Assembly (NCBI GenBank): GCA_018376855.1 | Contig: JAHAAN010000012.1 | Span: 1-22,314, forward strand | Origin: Clostridiales bacterium | GTDB lineage: Bacteria; Bacillota; Clostridia; Christensenellales; QALW01 | Reading direction: 5' to 3' | DNA length: 22,314 bases | Shown here: piece by piece, positions 6,633 through 14,182 of the stretch | Numbering within the stretch: the first letter of the stretch is position 1 | How the letters are laid out: each line of letters starts with the position of its first letter | Position numbers and translations under genes: made by a program | The notes under the pieces: generated by a model | Told to the model about the DNA's origin: nothing | Database searches by the model: none | Seen by the model: the letters and a program-made list of their open reading frames with translations, nothing else

Positions 6633-7868
6633 TTATTCTGACATAATGCTTTTAATTGAAAGTTTTTTGATTTTGAAGGAATATATATGTATAATTAGCT
6701 CGTATGCAATAACAAATACAATAAATGAAATGATAAGGGCAATAAAATCGAAATTGTATTCAGGCATACTTTCTATATTGGCGAACACGATTGTTACCAT
6801 TATTTTGAGCAGCAGGTATTGATAAACAGTTCCGATTGCAAAGCCGATGTAGGAGATTGGTCTGTATCCTCCCAGAACAGCTTTGCTGCAGGTGTTGTAT
6901 TGATAGCCGAAAATACGCATCATTGCTATTGTTTTAGTATTTGCTTTTACGACAGTTGTAAGAGATAAGAGTAAAGTCATAAAGGCGAGAATTAACCCAA
7001 TTGACAGGATCATAAAAGCCATTGTTTCGCTTGCCAAGTTTTTCATAGAGAAAGCCATTTGCGTCATTGCGGAAAAGCAAAAGGCCGAAAATGCAATGAG
7101 AAAAACGAGAGTTTTTTTGCTTTTTCGCACAGTTTGCTTTAAATCCTGCAAAAAAGGTAAATCTTTTGTTTCTGCTTTGCCGATTTTAAATTTGAATTTT
7201 GAGTTTTCTTTTAGTAAATTTAGTATGGGAGTATTTAACTTAAAATAAGCATACAAAATGGATACGATTATGAATAAGATTGTAGGAACTGCAATTAAAA
7301 TGACTGCTAAGACGGGGTAAAACTGCACAGTGATTTCAGGGAGTAATTTAGCTGTATTTTGTATTTCATAAAAAGAGGGGATATAAATGAACGCAGAAAT
7401 GAAACCAAGTGCACAGCCAACGAAAATGCTGCTGCCGAATATCCAAAAATGTTTGGCAATTTTGATGTTGGAATAACCGAGCGCTTTTAAAATACCAAGT
7501 TCTTTTCCGTGTGAATCTATGTAGTTTTTTATATAAAACAAAAGCATAATAACCGATGTGATAACCAAACAACCGCCGGTAACTGCACAGGTAACTTTGC
7601 CAGAGGAAACGATGGCATTGTACATCGCTGCAGCGGGTTCGGTTTTGATTTCATTTTTTATATTGGCAATATCAAGATTATAATTTAAGAATAATGTGCA
7701 TACAAAAATTGCACAACAAGCAATAACGGATATGCCGATTAATTTTAAAGCATCTTTTATTCCTATTATCATATTTAAGTGAGTCACCCCATACCTTTTT
7801 AAAATTGAAGAAACAGTTGACTGTAGTTGATGCTGTTTGGGAGAAAACACAAGCGGTGATGTTACCAT
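6633..7868 (-). CDS. FtsX-type ABC transporter permease
   Basis: This membrane protein of up to 411 residues appears to be two FtsX units fused. Hydrophobic segments lie near residues 41-60, 97-115, 143-165, 186-210, 254-276, 283-308, 335-360 and 375-396, giving about eight helices. The extracytoplasmic loops are short, unlike the large domain of MacB-type pumps. LGILKALGYSNIKIAKHFWIFG and the related MRIFGYQYNTCSKAVLGGY are the FtsX motif in each half. The ATG at 7868 overlaps the ATPase stop (GGATGGTAA) but lacks a clear ribosome site; a second ATG at 7772 has GGGGTGA 11 bases upstream, so the start is open. It would form an exporter or peptide-sensing transporter with the ATPase. Confidence 0.85.
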   Translation of the reverse strand: MVTSPLVFSPKQHQLQSTVSSILKRYGVTHLNMIIGIKDALKLIGISVIACCAIFVCTLFLNYNLDIANIKNEIKTEPAAAMYNAIVSSGKVTCAVTGGCLVITSVIMLLFYIKNYIDSHGKELGILKALGYSNIKIAKHFWIFGSSIFVGCALGFISAFIYIPSFYEIQNTAKLLPEITVQFYPVLAVILIAVPTILFIIVSILYAYFKLNTPILNLLKENSKFKFKIGKAETKDLPFLQDLKQTVRKSKKTLVFLIAFSAFCFSAMTQMAFSMKNLASETMAFMILSIGLILAFMTLLLSLTTVVKANTKTIAMMRIFGYQYNTCSKAVLGGYRPISYIGFAIGTVYQYLLLKIMVTIVFANIESMPEYNFDFIALIISFIVFVIAYELIIHIYSFKIKKLSIKSIMSE

Positions 7869-8554
7869 CCGATTTCGTAGGCGTTTTTTTGAATTTGATT
7901 GCGGTAGGTCTCCTCAATATTTCCGCTGTTAACCTTAACAACCGTGTTGGCCATTTCTGCTATGTTTTGGTTGTGCGTGACCATAATAACGGTAAAGCCG
8001 CATTCTTTATGTAATTTGCAAATATAGTCAAGCGCTTGTCTGCCGGTTTTCTCATCTAAGGCGCCGGTTGGTTCATCTAAAAACAATACCTTGGGCTTTT
8101 TGGCAAGCGCTCGTGCAATGGCTGTTCTTTGCTGCTCGCCGCCTGAAAGCTCACTTGGATATTTTTTTAATTTGTCCCCAAGTCCGACGGCGGATATAAG
8201 CTCTTGGTAATTGTGATTATCTGCCAGATCTGCGCCCATGCGGACGTTTTTTTCAACAGTCATATTTGGAAGGAGATAATATTGCTGAAAAACGAAGCCG
8301 ACATTTTTTCTGCGAAAGATTGTTAGTTCGGTATCTGACAGTTGGGTAATATCAACAGTTCCGTATTTAACGTTTCCACTGTCCGGACGTTCAAGACCGG
8401 AGATAATGTTTAAAAGAGTGGATTTGCCTGATCCGGAAGCGCCTAAAATAACAGTAAAGTCTTGATCTTGAATCTGTAAAGAAATGCCCTGCAGCACTTG
8501 TGTTTTGTTTTCTTTGCTGCCGTATGATTTTTTTATATTGTCAATGTAAATCAT
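7862..8554 (-). CDS. ABC transporter ATPase, MacB/LolD/BceA type
   Basis: The 230-residue ATPase has Walker A GASGSGKST (38-46), Q-loop Gln90, signature LSGGE (136-140), Walker B VLFLDEPTGALD (156-167) and switch His194. DEPTGALD is typical of ATPases that partner FtsX-type permeases in lipoprotein release, macrolide export or antimicrobial peptide resistance. Its ATG overlaps the TetR stop codon (ATGA) and its end overlaps the permease start, so the three genes form a coupled operon. The substrate is unknown; TetR control suggests a toxic small molecule or peptide. Confidence 0.93.
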   Translation of the reverse strand: MIYIDNIKKSYGSKENKTQVLQGISLQIQDQDFTVILGASGSGKSTLLNIISGLERPDSGNVKYGTVDITQLSDTELTIFRRKNVGFVFQQYYLLPNMTVEKNVRMGADLADNHNYQELISAVGLGDKLKKYPSELSGGEQQRTAIARALAKKPKVLFLDEPTGALDEKTGRQALDYICKLHKECGFTVIMVTHNQNIAEMANTVVKVNSGNIEETYRNQIQKNAYEIGW

Positions 8555-9129
8555 TGCGCTTGTTGCTCCTTTATTTGTTTTAAAAGGCTTTTGAAAACCT
8601 CAGTTAACATATTGCTGATTTCGCTATCGGCAAAATTGCATACGTTTGTAGCAAGAAGCGATGCAATTCCGTGGGTGTAGATCCAAAGATGTCGGTATAA
8701 TTTTTTTGCGTCTGGTTCGTTCAGGCCGTAATCTGTTTGTATAGAGGATACTATTTTATTGTAGTTATCGTCCAGCAGAGGCAGCATGCCTAATGAATCT
8801 TTTTTTTCGAGCTGTTCTGTCATGAATAATAATTGAAATAGTTTGGGTTCTTTTTGGGCAAAAATGATATATTGTGTTCCTACGCCTTTAAAGGCAGGCG
8901 TTTGCGATAAGCCCTTTTTTATATACTGGTTGTATTCTTTTTTTGCAGCTTTTATAACTTCCTGCTGGACTTCCTCCATGTTTTTAAAGATGCTGAAAAT
9001 GGGCTTTGAAGATGCGCATAACTGTGCCCCTAAAGCTCTGGCTGTAATAGAATCAATACCGGTTGTTCTGGTTATGTAGAGAGCAGCTTGTATGATCTCA
9101 TTTTTGGTGAATTTACATTTAGGCGGCAT
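8551..9129 (-). CDS. TetR-family transcriptional regulator
   Basis: The 192-residue protein has an N-terminal helix-turn-helix: FTKNEIIQAALYITRTTG is helix 1, ITARALGAQLCASSKPIF is the recognition unit, and FKNMEEVQQEV starts the linker helix. The rest is the ligand-binding and dimer domain (family C-terminal part around YNQYIKKGLSQTPAFKGVG). It sits first in the operon with the ABC ATPase and permease, overlapping the ATPase gene by 4 bases, and most likely represses this operon including itself. AAGGAGA lies 4 bases before the ATG. A perfect consensus promoter and a repeat-rich leader lie upstream. Confidence 0.92.
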   Translation of the reverse strand: MPPKCKFTKNEIIQAALYITRTTGIDSITARALGAQLCASSKPIFSIFKNMEEVQQEVIKAAKKEYNQYIKKGLSQTPAFKGVGTQYIIFAQKEPKLFQLLFMTEQLEKKDSLGMLPLLDDNYNKIVSSIQTDYGLNEPDAKKLYRHLWIYTHGIASLLATNVCNFADSEISNMLTEVFKSLLKQIKEQQAQ

Positions 9130-9144
9130 TTTGTCTCCTTATAA

Positions 9145-9166
9145 TTTGCAACGGTTGTTTCGCAAC
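9145..9166 (-). promoter_or_regulatory. Candidate TetR operator
   Basis: The leader between the -10 box and the ribosome site holds TTGC(N12)GCAA (9146-9165) and a nested GTTG(N5)CAAC (9154-9166). It can also be read as a direct repeat of YGCAAC spaced 14 bases. Such a site downstream of the start point would block transcription when bound. Confidence 0.45.
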
Positions 9167-9177
9167 ATTTGTTTCTT

Positions 9178-9206
9178 ATTATATGCGGAAGTGTTTTTTA
9201 TGTCAA
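9178..9206 (-). promoter_or_regulatory. Consensus promoter of the TetR-ABC operon
   Basis: On the minus strand TTGACA (9201-9206) and TATAAT (9178-9183) are both perfect and 17 bases apart. Such a strong promoter fits a repressed operon. Confidence 0.85.
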
Positions 9207-9237
9207 CCGTTTGGTGGAATTTTTAGAAATATGAAAA

Positions 9238-9260
9238 GCGGCAAGCTTTTGCTTAACCGC
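9238..9260 (-). terminator. Probable terminator of the van operon
   Basis: GCGG (9238-9241) pairs with CCGC (9257-9260), and AAGC/GCTT extends the stem across a small internal loop around TTTT. The minus strand continues TTTTCAT. It is about 50 bases past the vanT stop. The stem is short, so termination may be partial. Confidence 0.45.
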
Positions 9261-9308
9261 CGTTAATGGCGCCGGACTTGCTGAGGCAAGAATGATTATG
9301 GGGCTTTT

Positions 9309-11441
9309 TTAAGAAATAATTCTTTTTATTCGGGATCCTAATCGGCTGAGGATTTCATTTGTAATCGTGGCGGTTTGCTCTGCAATTTCATAAGCAGAAA
9401 TGCTTTCTGTTCCGGAGCTTCCGATCAATATAGCAGTGCTGCCGGTTTGAACCTCGGGGATATCGGTGATGTCTACGATGGTTTGATCCATACAAATATA
9501 TCCGATGATCGGCGCACGGTGTCCATTGATTAGAACGGCGCCGACACCACATGAGAGCGCTCTCGGCAATCCGTCTGCATAACCGATTGTAAGGGTGGCG
9601 GTTTTGGTGGGGCGGTCGGCAGTAAATGAAAAGTTATATCCCGCTGATTCGCCGGGCTTCAATTCCTTAATTGCAGCAATCCGAGCCTTTAAGGATAATA
9701 TGGGTTTAAGTTCGCAGCATGAACGATCCATAGCGCTTTTTGAGCTGCGCATACCATAAAGCGCAATACCCGTTCGCACATAATCTCCGCCAAATTCAGG
9801 ATAGTTTAAAATTCCGTAGCTGGATTGCAGATGCATTTTAGGGCAGACGAGGCCATGCTCTTTGAGCTGGTTTGCAATATTAAAAAAAGCATTGGCTTGT
9901 TCATTTGTGAATTTTTGATCTTGGGGATTTTCGCTGTCAGCTGAGCAAAGATGTGTAAAGATTCCGGTGATTTTTAAATTTTTCATTGCAAAAATTTTTA
10001 AAAGCTGCTCAGCATCTTGACATGATATGCCCAATCTGTGCATTCCGGTGTCAATGCCGATGTGAACGCGGAGCTTTCTTCCATAACGGTTTAGTTCTGC
10101 GGCATAGGCAGAATCGATAACTGTTTGCGTTAAACGGTAATGCTTTAAATACATTAGCTGTTCCGGATGCGTGTAACCGAGAATTAAAATTTCGCCTTTA
10201 ATGCCGTTTTTGCGCAGTTCGATTCCTTCTGAAAGACATGCTACACAAAATGAATTTATACCTATGCGATTTAGTTCTTTTGCAATCAACACAGCACCGT
10301 GTCCATAAGCATTGGCTTTGATTACCGGCATTAGCATGCTGTTTTCGGGTGCGAGAGAACGAAGGACGGAAACGTTATAATAAAGAGCGTTACGGTTTAT
10401 TTCAATCCATGCTCTTTCTGTAGTAAATGGCTTTTTCTTGCAGTGCGCAGCAAAGACGGAAACAGAAAGAGCGGCGCAGAGAGAAAGAGCGCTGACAGAC
10501 ATAAAATAGATAATACTGTTTTCGATAAGCACTTGTGCTGCATTTAATAGTTTGGCGGCAGCGCGTACTGCAATGATTGCGGCGGGATGAAGGATATAGA
10601 TCCATAGTGAAACAGGGCGAAAAAATTTGGATGAGCGGACATTCCAGTTTAGGAGAAGTTGATATAGGAAATACATACATGCCGGCAGAAAAAGGTACAT
10701 GCTGTCATGGCGCGGAAGCTGAAAGTAATGCAGAATGAAGCCTTCTGTGCTCATGAGCAGAAAAGAAACGATAAAACCTATGACATTGCGAAAAGGCGTG
10801 TTCAGTTTTGGAGTTGTTTCGATCAATGCCCCCATTATGATGAACAACGGGGCCATAAACAAGCCGTTTCTGGTGTAAGAGAAGATTTGGAAGCCGAATT
10901 TGTAGACAGATGAGATCGGATCGATAGGGGCGATGATTCCCCAATAGCTGTCGCCAAACAGTCCTATTAAGTAAAGGCTTGCAGCAATAGCGGCGCAAGC
11001 TTTGATTGAGAAAAATTTTTGGAAAAAATATAGCAGCAGTATTCCTAACACTAAGGCAGGAAAGTACCATAAGTGGTAAAAGGTTCCGTCAAAAAGCAGT
11101 AGCTTCAGTGCGGAAAAAAGATTGAGATTTTGATAATGCTCTGCATAAATTGCGATAGGCAGGTACAGCAGAATAGCTATTCCGTATAATAACAGAATTT
11201 TTTTTATATATTTCCATATAAAAGAAAATTGTCCCTGTTGATTTTTAAAAAGCTTTGAAAGCACAAACTGTCCGGTTACCATAAAGAAAAACGGAACGGC
11301 AAGGCGCGCCAAGATTCTTGTTAGAAAGAAATCTGCATTTGCATTAAAGGAGGCAAATGGGGAAGTGTGAATGGCTATAACAAGCAGCGCTGCAATGAGG
11401 CGAAAGGCATCAAGGCCGCCGTAATGTTTTTTATCTTTCAT
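9309..11441 (-). CDS. vanT: Membrane-bound serine racemase VanT
   Basis: This 710-residue fusion has an acyltransferase-3-like domain of about ten membrane segments (1-335) and a PLP-dependent racemase domain (345-710). The first part probably imports or recruits L-Ser; the second makes D-Ser. Residues are numbered from the ATG at 11441, chosen because GGAGG lies 7 bases upstream; the longer frame to 11480 adds 13 residues inside vanXY. The PLP lysine is Lys375 in VIKANAYGHG and the second catalytic residue is Tyr602 in AGYN. At the position of alanine racemase Tyr354 (INYE) it has Asn695 (ITNE), the change known to favour serine in VanT of the VanG type (Asn696). It is the last gene of the van operon and overlaps vanXY by 11 bases. 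Confidence 0.95.
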   Translation of the reverse strand: MKDKKHYGGLDAFRLIAALLVIAIHTSPFASFNANADFFLTRILARLAVPFFFMVTGQFVLSKLFKNQQGQFSFIWKYIKKILLLYGIAILLYLPIAIYAEHYQNLNLFSALKLLLFDGTFYHLWYFPALVLGILLLYFFQKFFSIKACAAIAASLYLIGLFGDSYWGIIAPIDPISSVYKFGFQIFSYTRNGLFMAPLFIIMGALIETTPKLNTPFRNVIGFIVSFLLMSTEGFILHYFQLPRHDSMYLFLPACMYFLYQLLLNWNVRSSKFFRPVSLWIYILHPAAIIAVRAAAKLLNAAQVLIENSIIYFMSVSALSLCAALSVSVFAAHCKKKPFTTERAWIEINRNALYYNVSVLRSLAPENSMLMPVIKANAYGHGAVLIAKELNRIGINSFCVACLSEGIELRKNGIKGEILILGYTHPEQLMYLKHYRLTQTVIDSAYAAELNRYGRKLRVHIGIDTGMHRLGISCQDAEQLLKIFAMKNLKITGIFTHLCSADSENPQDQKFTNEQANAFFNIANQLKEHGLVCPKMHLQSSYGILNYPEFGGDYVRTGIALYGMRSSKSAMDRSCCELKPILSLKARIAAIKELKPGESAGYNFSFTADRPTKTATLTIGYADGLPRALSCGVGAVLINGHRAPIIGYICMDQTIVDITDIPEVQTGSTAILIGSSGTESISAYEIAEQTATITNEILSRLGSRIKRIIS

Positions 11442-12189
11442 TCGGATTCCTCCACTGTGTGATAATAAAGCCGTCAACATTATTGCCGGAGATGCAGAAG
11501 GGCATATTTTCCTCTATGGAAAAGGTATTAACAAAAGCGTCTGCTTCAAAGAAAGAAACCAGGGCATTAAGTCCGTTTTGTGTGTAATGGTAGCTGCGTA
11601 TTCCGTAAGGGTAGTTTCTGATAAAATCTATATATTCCTCTAAGGTGAAGTTGTTTTCCTGCATAATGAGAGCGTGGGGAATTCCTACATAACGAAAGTG
11701 CCACGGTTCGTGGGCGATTTTTGTAATGGCTTCTTTTCCGGAGGGATATCGTTCTATAAAGCCGTAGCTTGCGGCGTGTTGGCGGAAGGCTTGGCAAATA
11801 CCGCTGTAGGGAAATTCCGGACAGATAAAATCTATATTTTCCTGTTTTAATGCAAGGTCGATCGCAAGTCCTGTCTGATGCTCGCTGTGCCCCGGCACAG
11901 CTACAAATTTTTGAGTGAATTCTAACCCGTTTTCTTTTAAAGAGTTATTCCAAATGGATTGCTGTTCCTGTAAAGAGCGCCATCCGCTGACGGGTACGAT
12001 TTTATTCCATCCGTTGACTTTTCGTATCAGCTCGGAAAGCAGCGTTGCAGCGCTGCGATTGATTTGAATGTCGGTATTTTGTTCTGTGACAGAGATAAGA
12101 TCGTTAAAGGTTGCCGGATGAATTTTATATTTTGCGTTTACAAGAATCAGGTTTCCGTTATGGATATTCTTTTGTTTTAATAAATACAT
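11431..12189 (-). CDS. vanXY: D,D-dipeptidase/D,D-carboxypeptidase VanXY
   Basis: The 252-residue zinc peptidase belongs to the VanY/VanX family. It hydrolyses D-Ala-D-Ala and trims terminal D-Ala from UDP-MurNAc-pentapeptide, so that normal precursors do not compete with D-Ser-ended ones. The zinc ligands are His104 and Asp111 in SEHQTGLAIDL and His164 in EPWHFRYVG; Glu161 is the catalytic base and Arg71 in GWRSL matches the transition-state arginine. There is no signal peptide or membrane anchor, so it is cytoplasmic like other VanXY enzymes and unlike VanY. It overlaps vanG by 13 bases and vanT by 11, and a weak GGTGA ribosome site suggests translational coupling. Confidence 0.95.
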   Translation of the reverse strand: MYLLKQKNIHNGNLILVNAKYKIHPATFNDLISVTEQNTDIQINRSAATLLSELIRKVNGWNKIVPVSGWRSLQEQQSIWNNSLKENGLEFTQKFVAVPGHSEHQTGLAIDLALKQENIDFICPEFPYSGICQAFRQHAASYGFIERYPSGKEAITKIAHEPWHFRYVGIPHALIMQENNFTLEEYIDFIRNYPYGIRSYHYTQNGLNALVSFFEADAFVNTFSIEENMPFCISGNNVDGFIITQWRNPNER

Positions 12190-13235
12190 TCTTTCACCGC
12201 CGATTCGATAATTTTATCAAGCATTTCCGAAAAGGATAGGCCGGCTGCTTTCATCATAGCGGGGTAACGGCTGTGTTCTGTAAAACCAGGAATGGTGTTG
12301 ATTTCATTAAATACGATGCGGTCGTTTGAGGTAAGAAACATGTCTACGCGGGCAAAGCCTGAACAGCCTAATGCTTGGTAAAGAGTTATTGCGGCGTTTT
12401 TAATTCGGTCTGCGTTTTTTTTGCTGATTCGGGCGGGCACGTGGATGGAAGACGTTTTTAAAGTATATTTTTCCGTAAAATCAAAGAAGCCATTCAAAAG
12501 CTCAATTTCGTCTACTTCTCCGGCAATCGGATGGGTATTTCCCATGATTGCGCAGCCGACCTCAAAGCCGTTAATGTTTTCCTCGGCAATGATTTCATTG
12601 TCATAACGGAAAGCAAGACTTATGGCGGCGTTTAAATCCTTTGCGTGCTGTACTTTTGTAATGCCATAAGAGGAGCCGGCCTTGACTGGTTTAATAAACA
12701 GCGGAAATCCAACCTCTTTGGCGAATTTTGATATGATATCTGAATCAGTCCGATGCTGAAGGACGACGGATTTGGGAACCTCGATACCTGCAAGCTGAGC
12801 CAGCTTGTGTGCGCGGGCCTTGTCCATGCACAGGGCAGAAGCAAGGGTTCCGCAGCCGATTAAAGGAATGCCTGCCATTTCGATGAGACCTTGAAGTGTG
12901 CCGTCTTCACCGAACTTTCCGTGCATGATGGGAAACGCGGCATCAATGGGCAAGGCTTCGATTCCGCTTTTTTTAAGAAGAAGGAGTTTTCCGGTGTTTC
13001 GATTCGGCGATAGTACAGCGGGTATGCAATTTTCTGCATTCTGCCAGTGGTCTTCCTTAATTTTTTCAATGTCTCCTGTATAATAGTACCATTGACCGGT
13101 GTTTGAAATGCCGATGAGTATCGGATCGTATTTGCTGCGGTTTAAATTGCTGATTACGGAGTAAGCGGATTGAAGAGATACGCTATATTCGGGGGAAAAG
13201 CCGCCGAAAAGTACGGCTATTTTAATTTTGTTCAT
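12177..13235 (-). CDS. vanG: D-Ala-D-Ser ligase, VanG type
   Basis: The 352-residue ATP-grasp ligase joins D-Ala to D-Ser for peptidoglycan precursors with low vancomycin affinity. The N-terminal IAVLFGG and EYSVSLQSA are ligase signatures. MHGKFGEDGTLQG and CMDKARAHKLA follow. The omega loop FTEKYTLKTSSIHVPARI carries Glu255-Lys256-Tyr257-Thr258, the EKY form seen in D-Ala-D-Ser ligases (VanC, VanE, VanG) rather than the VanA D-lactate form. NEINTIPGFTEHSRYP gives the metal ligands Glu311 and Asn313. By motifs and gene order it is nearest VanG, and percent identity would be needed to name a subtype. AAGGAG lies 6 bases before the ATG; vanW stops one base upstream. Confidence 0.94.
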   Translation of the reverse strand: MNKIKIAVLFGGFSPEYSVSLQSAYSVISNLNRSKYDPILIGISNTGQWYYYTGDIEKIKEDHWQNAENCIPAVLSPNRNTGKLLLLKKSGIEALPIDAAFPIMHGKFGEDGTLQGLIEMAGIPLIGCGTLASALCMDKARAHKLAQLAGIEVPKSVVLQHRTDSDIISKFAKEVGFPLFIKPVKAGSSYGITKVQHAKDLNAAISLAFRYDNEIIAEENINGFEVGCAIMGNTHPIAGEVDEIELLNGFFDFTEKYTLKTSSIHVPARISKKNADRIKNAAITLYQALGCSGFARVDMFLTSNDRIVFNEINTIPGFTEHSRYPAMMKAAGLSFSEMLDKIIESAVKECIY

Positions 13236-13236
13236 A

Positions 13237-14064
13237 CTAAGCTCCTTTTATAATGATCGGAGTTCCTTCGGGAAGCGGATATCCGATTCTGCATTTGTTT
13301 CTGTATAGTTTTTTTTCAGAAAGTTTTTCTCCGGTTTCTTTTGAAAGAAGCTTTTGAATGATATCCACTTCTTCAAAAATAACGTTGTTTTTTTGAAAGT
13401 ATTGAAGGTTTTTGTTTTCAATTATATAAAAATTTTCGTTGTTGTAATCCGTAAGCAGACGACCGGTAATAGAATCATCGTTAAAGGTAACAGAGAGTTG
13501 AAAGGTTTGCGTTGTATTATTTGTTGCCTTTAAGTCAAGCCATCCTTCTGAAATGGTTGCATCTACGCCCATCGGTGCGTCGCTCGGCGGTTCCGGAAAA
13601 TCTTTTGTTTTGTGACCGTGGCGTTCGGTAATTGTAAGCGGAGAGTGCAGGAAGATCCAAAATAAAAGATTTGAAATCTGGCACAAGCCTCCGCCTGGCG
13701 AGGTTGTCAGTTCTCCGTTTATTACGGTTAAACCATCTTTATATGGCATGTTGCGGTCTGCATGCCGTGTGGATTTACAGAAAGAAAAGGTTTCTCCGGG
13801 GCGGAGCAGCAGTCCGTTTATCTGTGCGGCCGCAAGTTTTAGGTTATATACCTTGTTTTCCTGGTATATCATATCAAACCCTGTGGTGCTGTTGTACAAT
13901 GGGCAGCTTGATGCAAAAGTTTCATAAGGAAGTAATTGATTGTTTTGCGTTTTAGCGTATTTTCGGCCGTCAAAACGCATGCCTAAATAAAAACAAAATT
14001 TTCGCTGTCGGATTCGCAGTGGAATTAAACATGGAAATCTTTCTGTTAAACGTTTTTTTGCCAT
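13237..14064 (-). CDS. vanW: VanW-family protein
   Basis: The 275-residue protein belongs to the VanW family found in vanB and vanG clusters; its biochemical role is unknown. The core motif SPGGGLCQISNLLFWIFLHSPL, shortened here, is the family hallmark, followed by TERHGH. No signal peptide is obvious: the N-terminus is basic (MAKKRLTERFP), so the protein is probably cytoplasmic or membrane-peripheral. It is the first gene of the resistance operon after vanRS, where E. faecalis vanG clusters have vanY then vanW; vanY is missing here. AAGGAG lies 6 bases before the ATG. Confidence 0.9.
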   Translation of the reverse strand: MAKKRLTERFPCLIPLRIRQRKFCFYLGMRFDGRKYAKTQNNQLLPYETFASSCPLYNSTTGFDMIYQENKVYNLKLAAAQINGLLLRPGETFSFCKSTRHADRNMPYKDGLTVINGELTTSPGGGLCQISNLLFWIFLHSPLTITERHGHKTKDFPEPPSDAPMGVDATISEGWLDLKATNNTTQTFQLSVTFNDDSITGRLLTDYNNENFYIIENKNLQYFQKNNVIFEEVDIIQKLLSKETGEKLSEKKLYRNKCRIGYPLPEGTPIIIKGA

Positions 14065-14083
14065 GACGAGCTCCTTAAAAATA

Positions 14084-14130
14084 AAATCATCCTGTTTGAC
14101 ATGCTTAATTGTATCAAAACAGGATGATTT
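14084..14130 (-). terminator. Intrinsic terminator between vanS and vanW
   Basis: AAATCATCCTGTTT (14084-14097) pairs over 14 bases with AAACAGGATGATTT (14117-14130), and GA/TC adds two pairs past a bulged A. The loop is 14100-14113. On the minus strand the stem is followed by TATTTTTAAGGAG, so the U-run abuts the vanW ribosome site. It would stop vanRS read-through. Confidence 0.8.
14108..14113 (-). promoter_or_regulatory. Candidate -10 box of the vanW operon inside the terminator loop
   Basis: TACAAT on the minus strand fills part of the hairpin loop. No good -35 box lies 17 bases upstream (ACACAC), as expected for a promoter needing an activator, and two direct repeats sit directly upstream. 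Transcription would start near 14100-14102, after the 5' arm. Confidence 0.5.
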
Positions 14131-14138
14131 GTGTGTTT

Positions 14139-14182
14139 AGTTTTTATTTAGAAATTCTTATATTTTTATTTAAAGATTCTTA
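14139..14182 (-). promoter_or_regulatory. Tandem 22-bp repeats, candidate VanR boxes
   Basis: Units 14139-14160 and 14161-14182 match at 18 of 22 positions; on the minus strand both carry TAAGAAT followed by TAAATAAAAA. They are two DNA turns apart, on the same helix face, as OmpR-family regulators prefer. The second overlaps the last codons of vanS. The position relative to the TACAAT box (about -38 to -82) suits activation. Confidence 0.55.

Noticed and set aside
9277..9290. CTTGC/GCAAG hairpin after vanT as the terminator
   Set aside because: No U-run follows on either strand; the hairpin at 9238-9260 is a better candidate.
9309..10400. Ordinary alanine racemase
   Set aside because: The racemase domain is fused to a membrane acyltransferase-like domain, sits in a van operon and has the Asn marker.
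11442..11480. Longer start for vanT
   Set aside because: The extra 13 residues lie within vanXY; the ATG at 11441 has GGAGG at good spacing.
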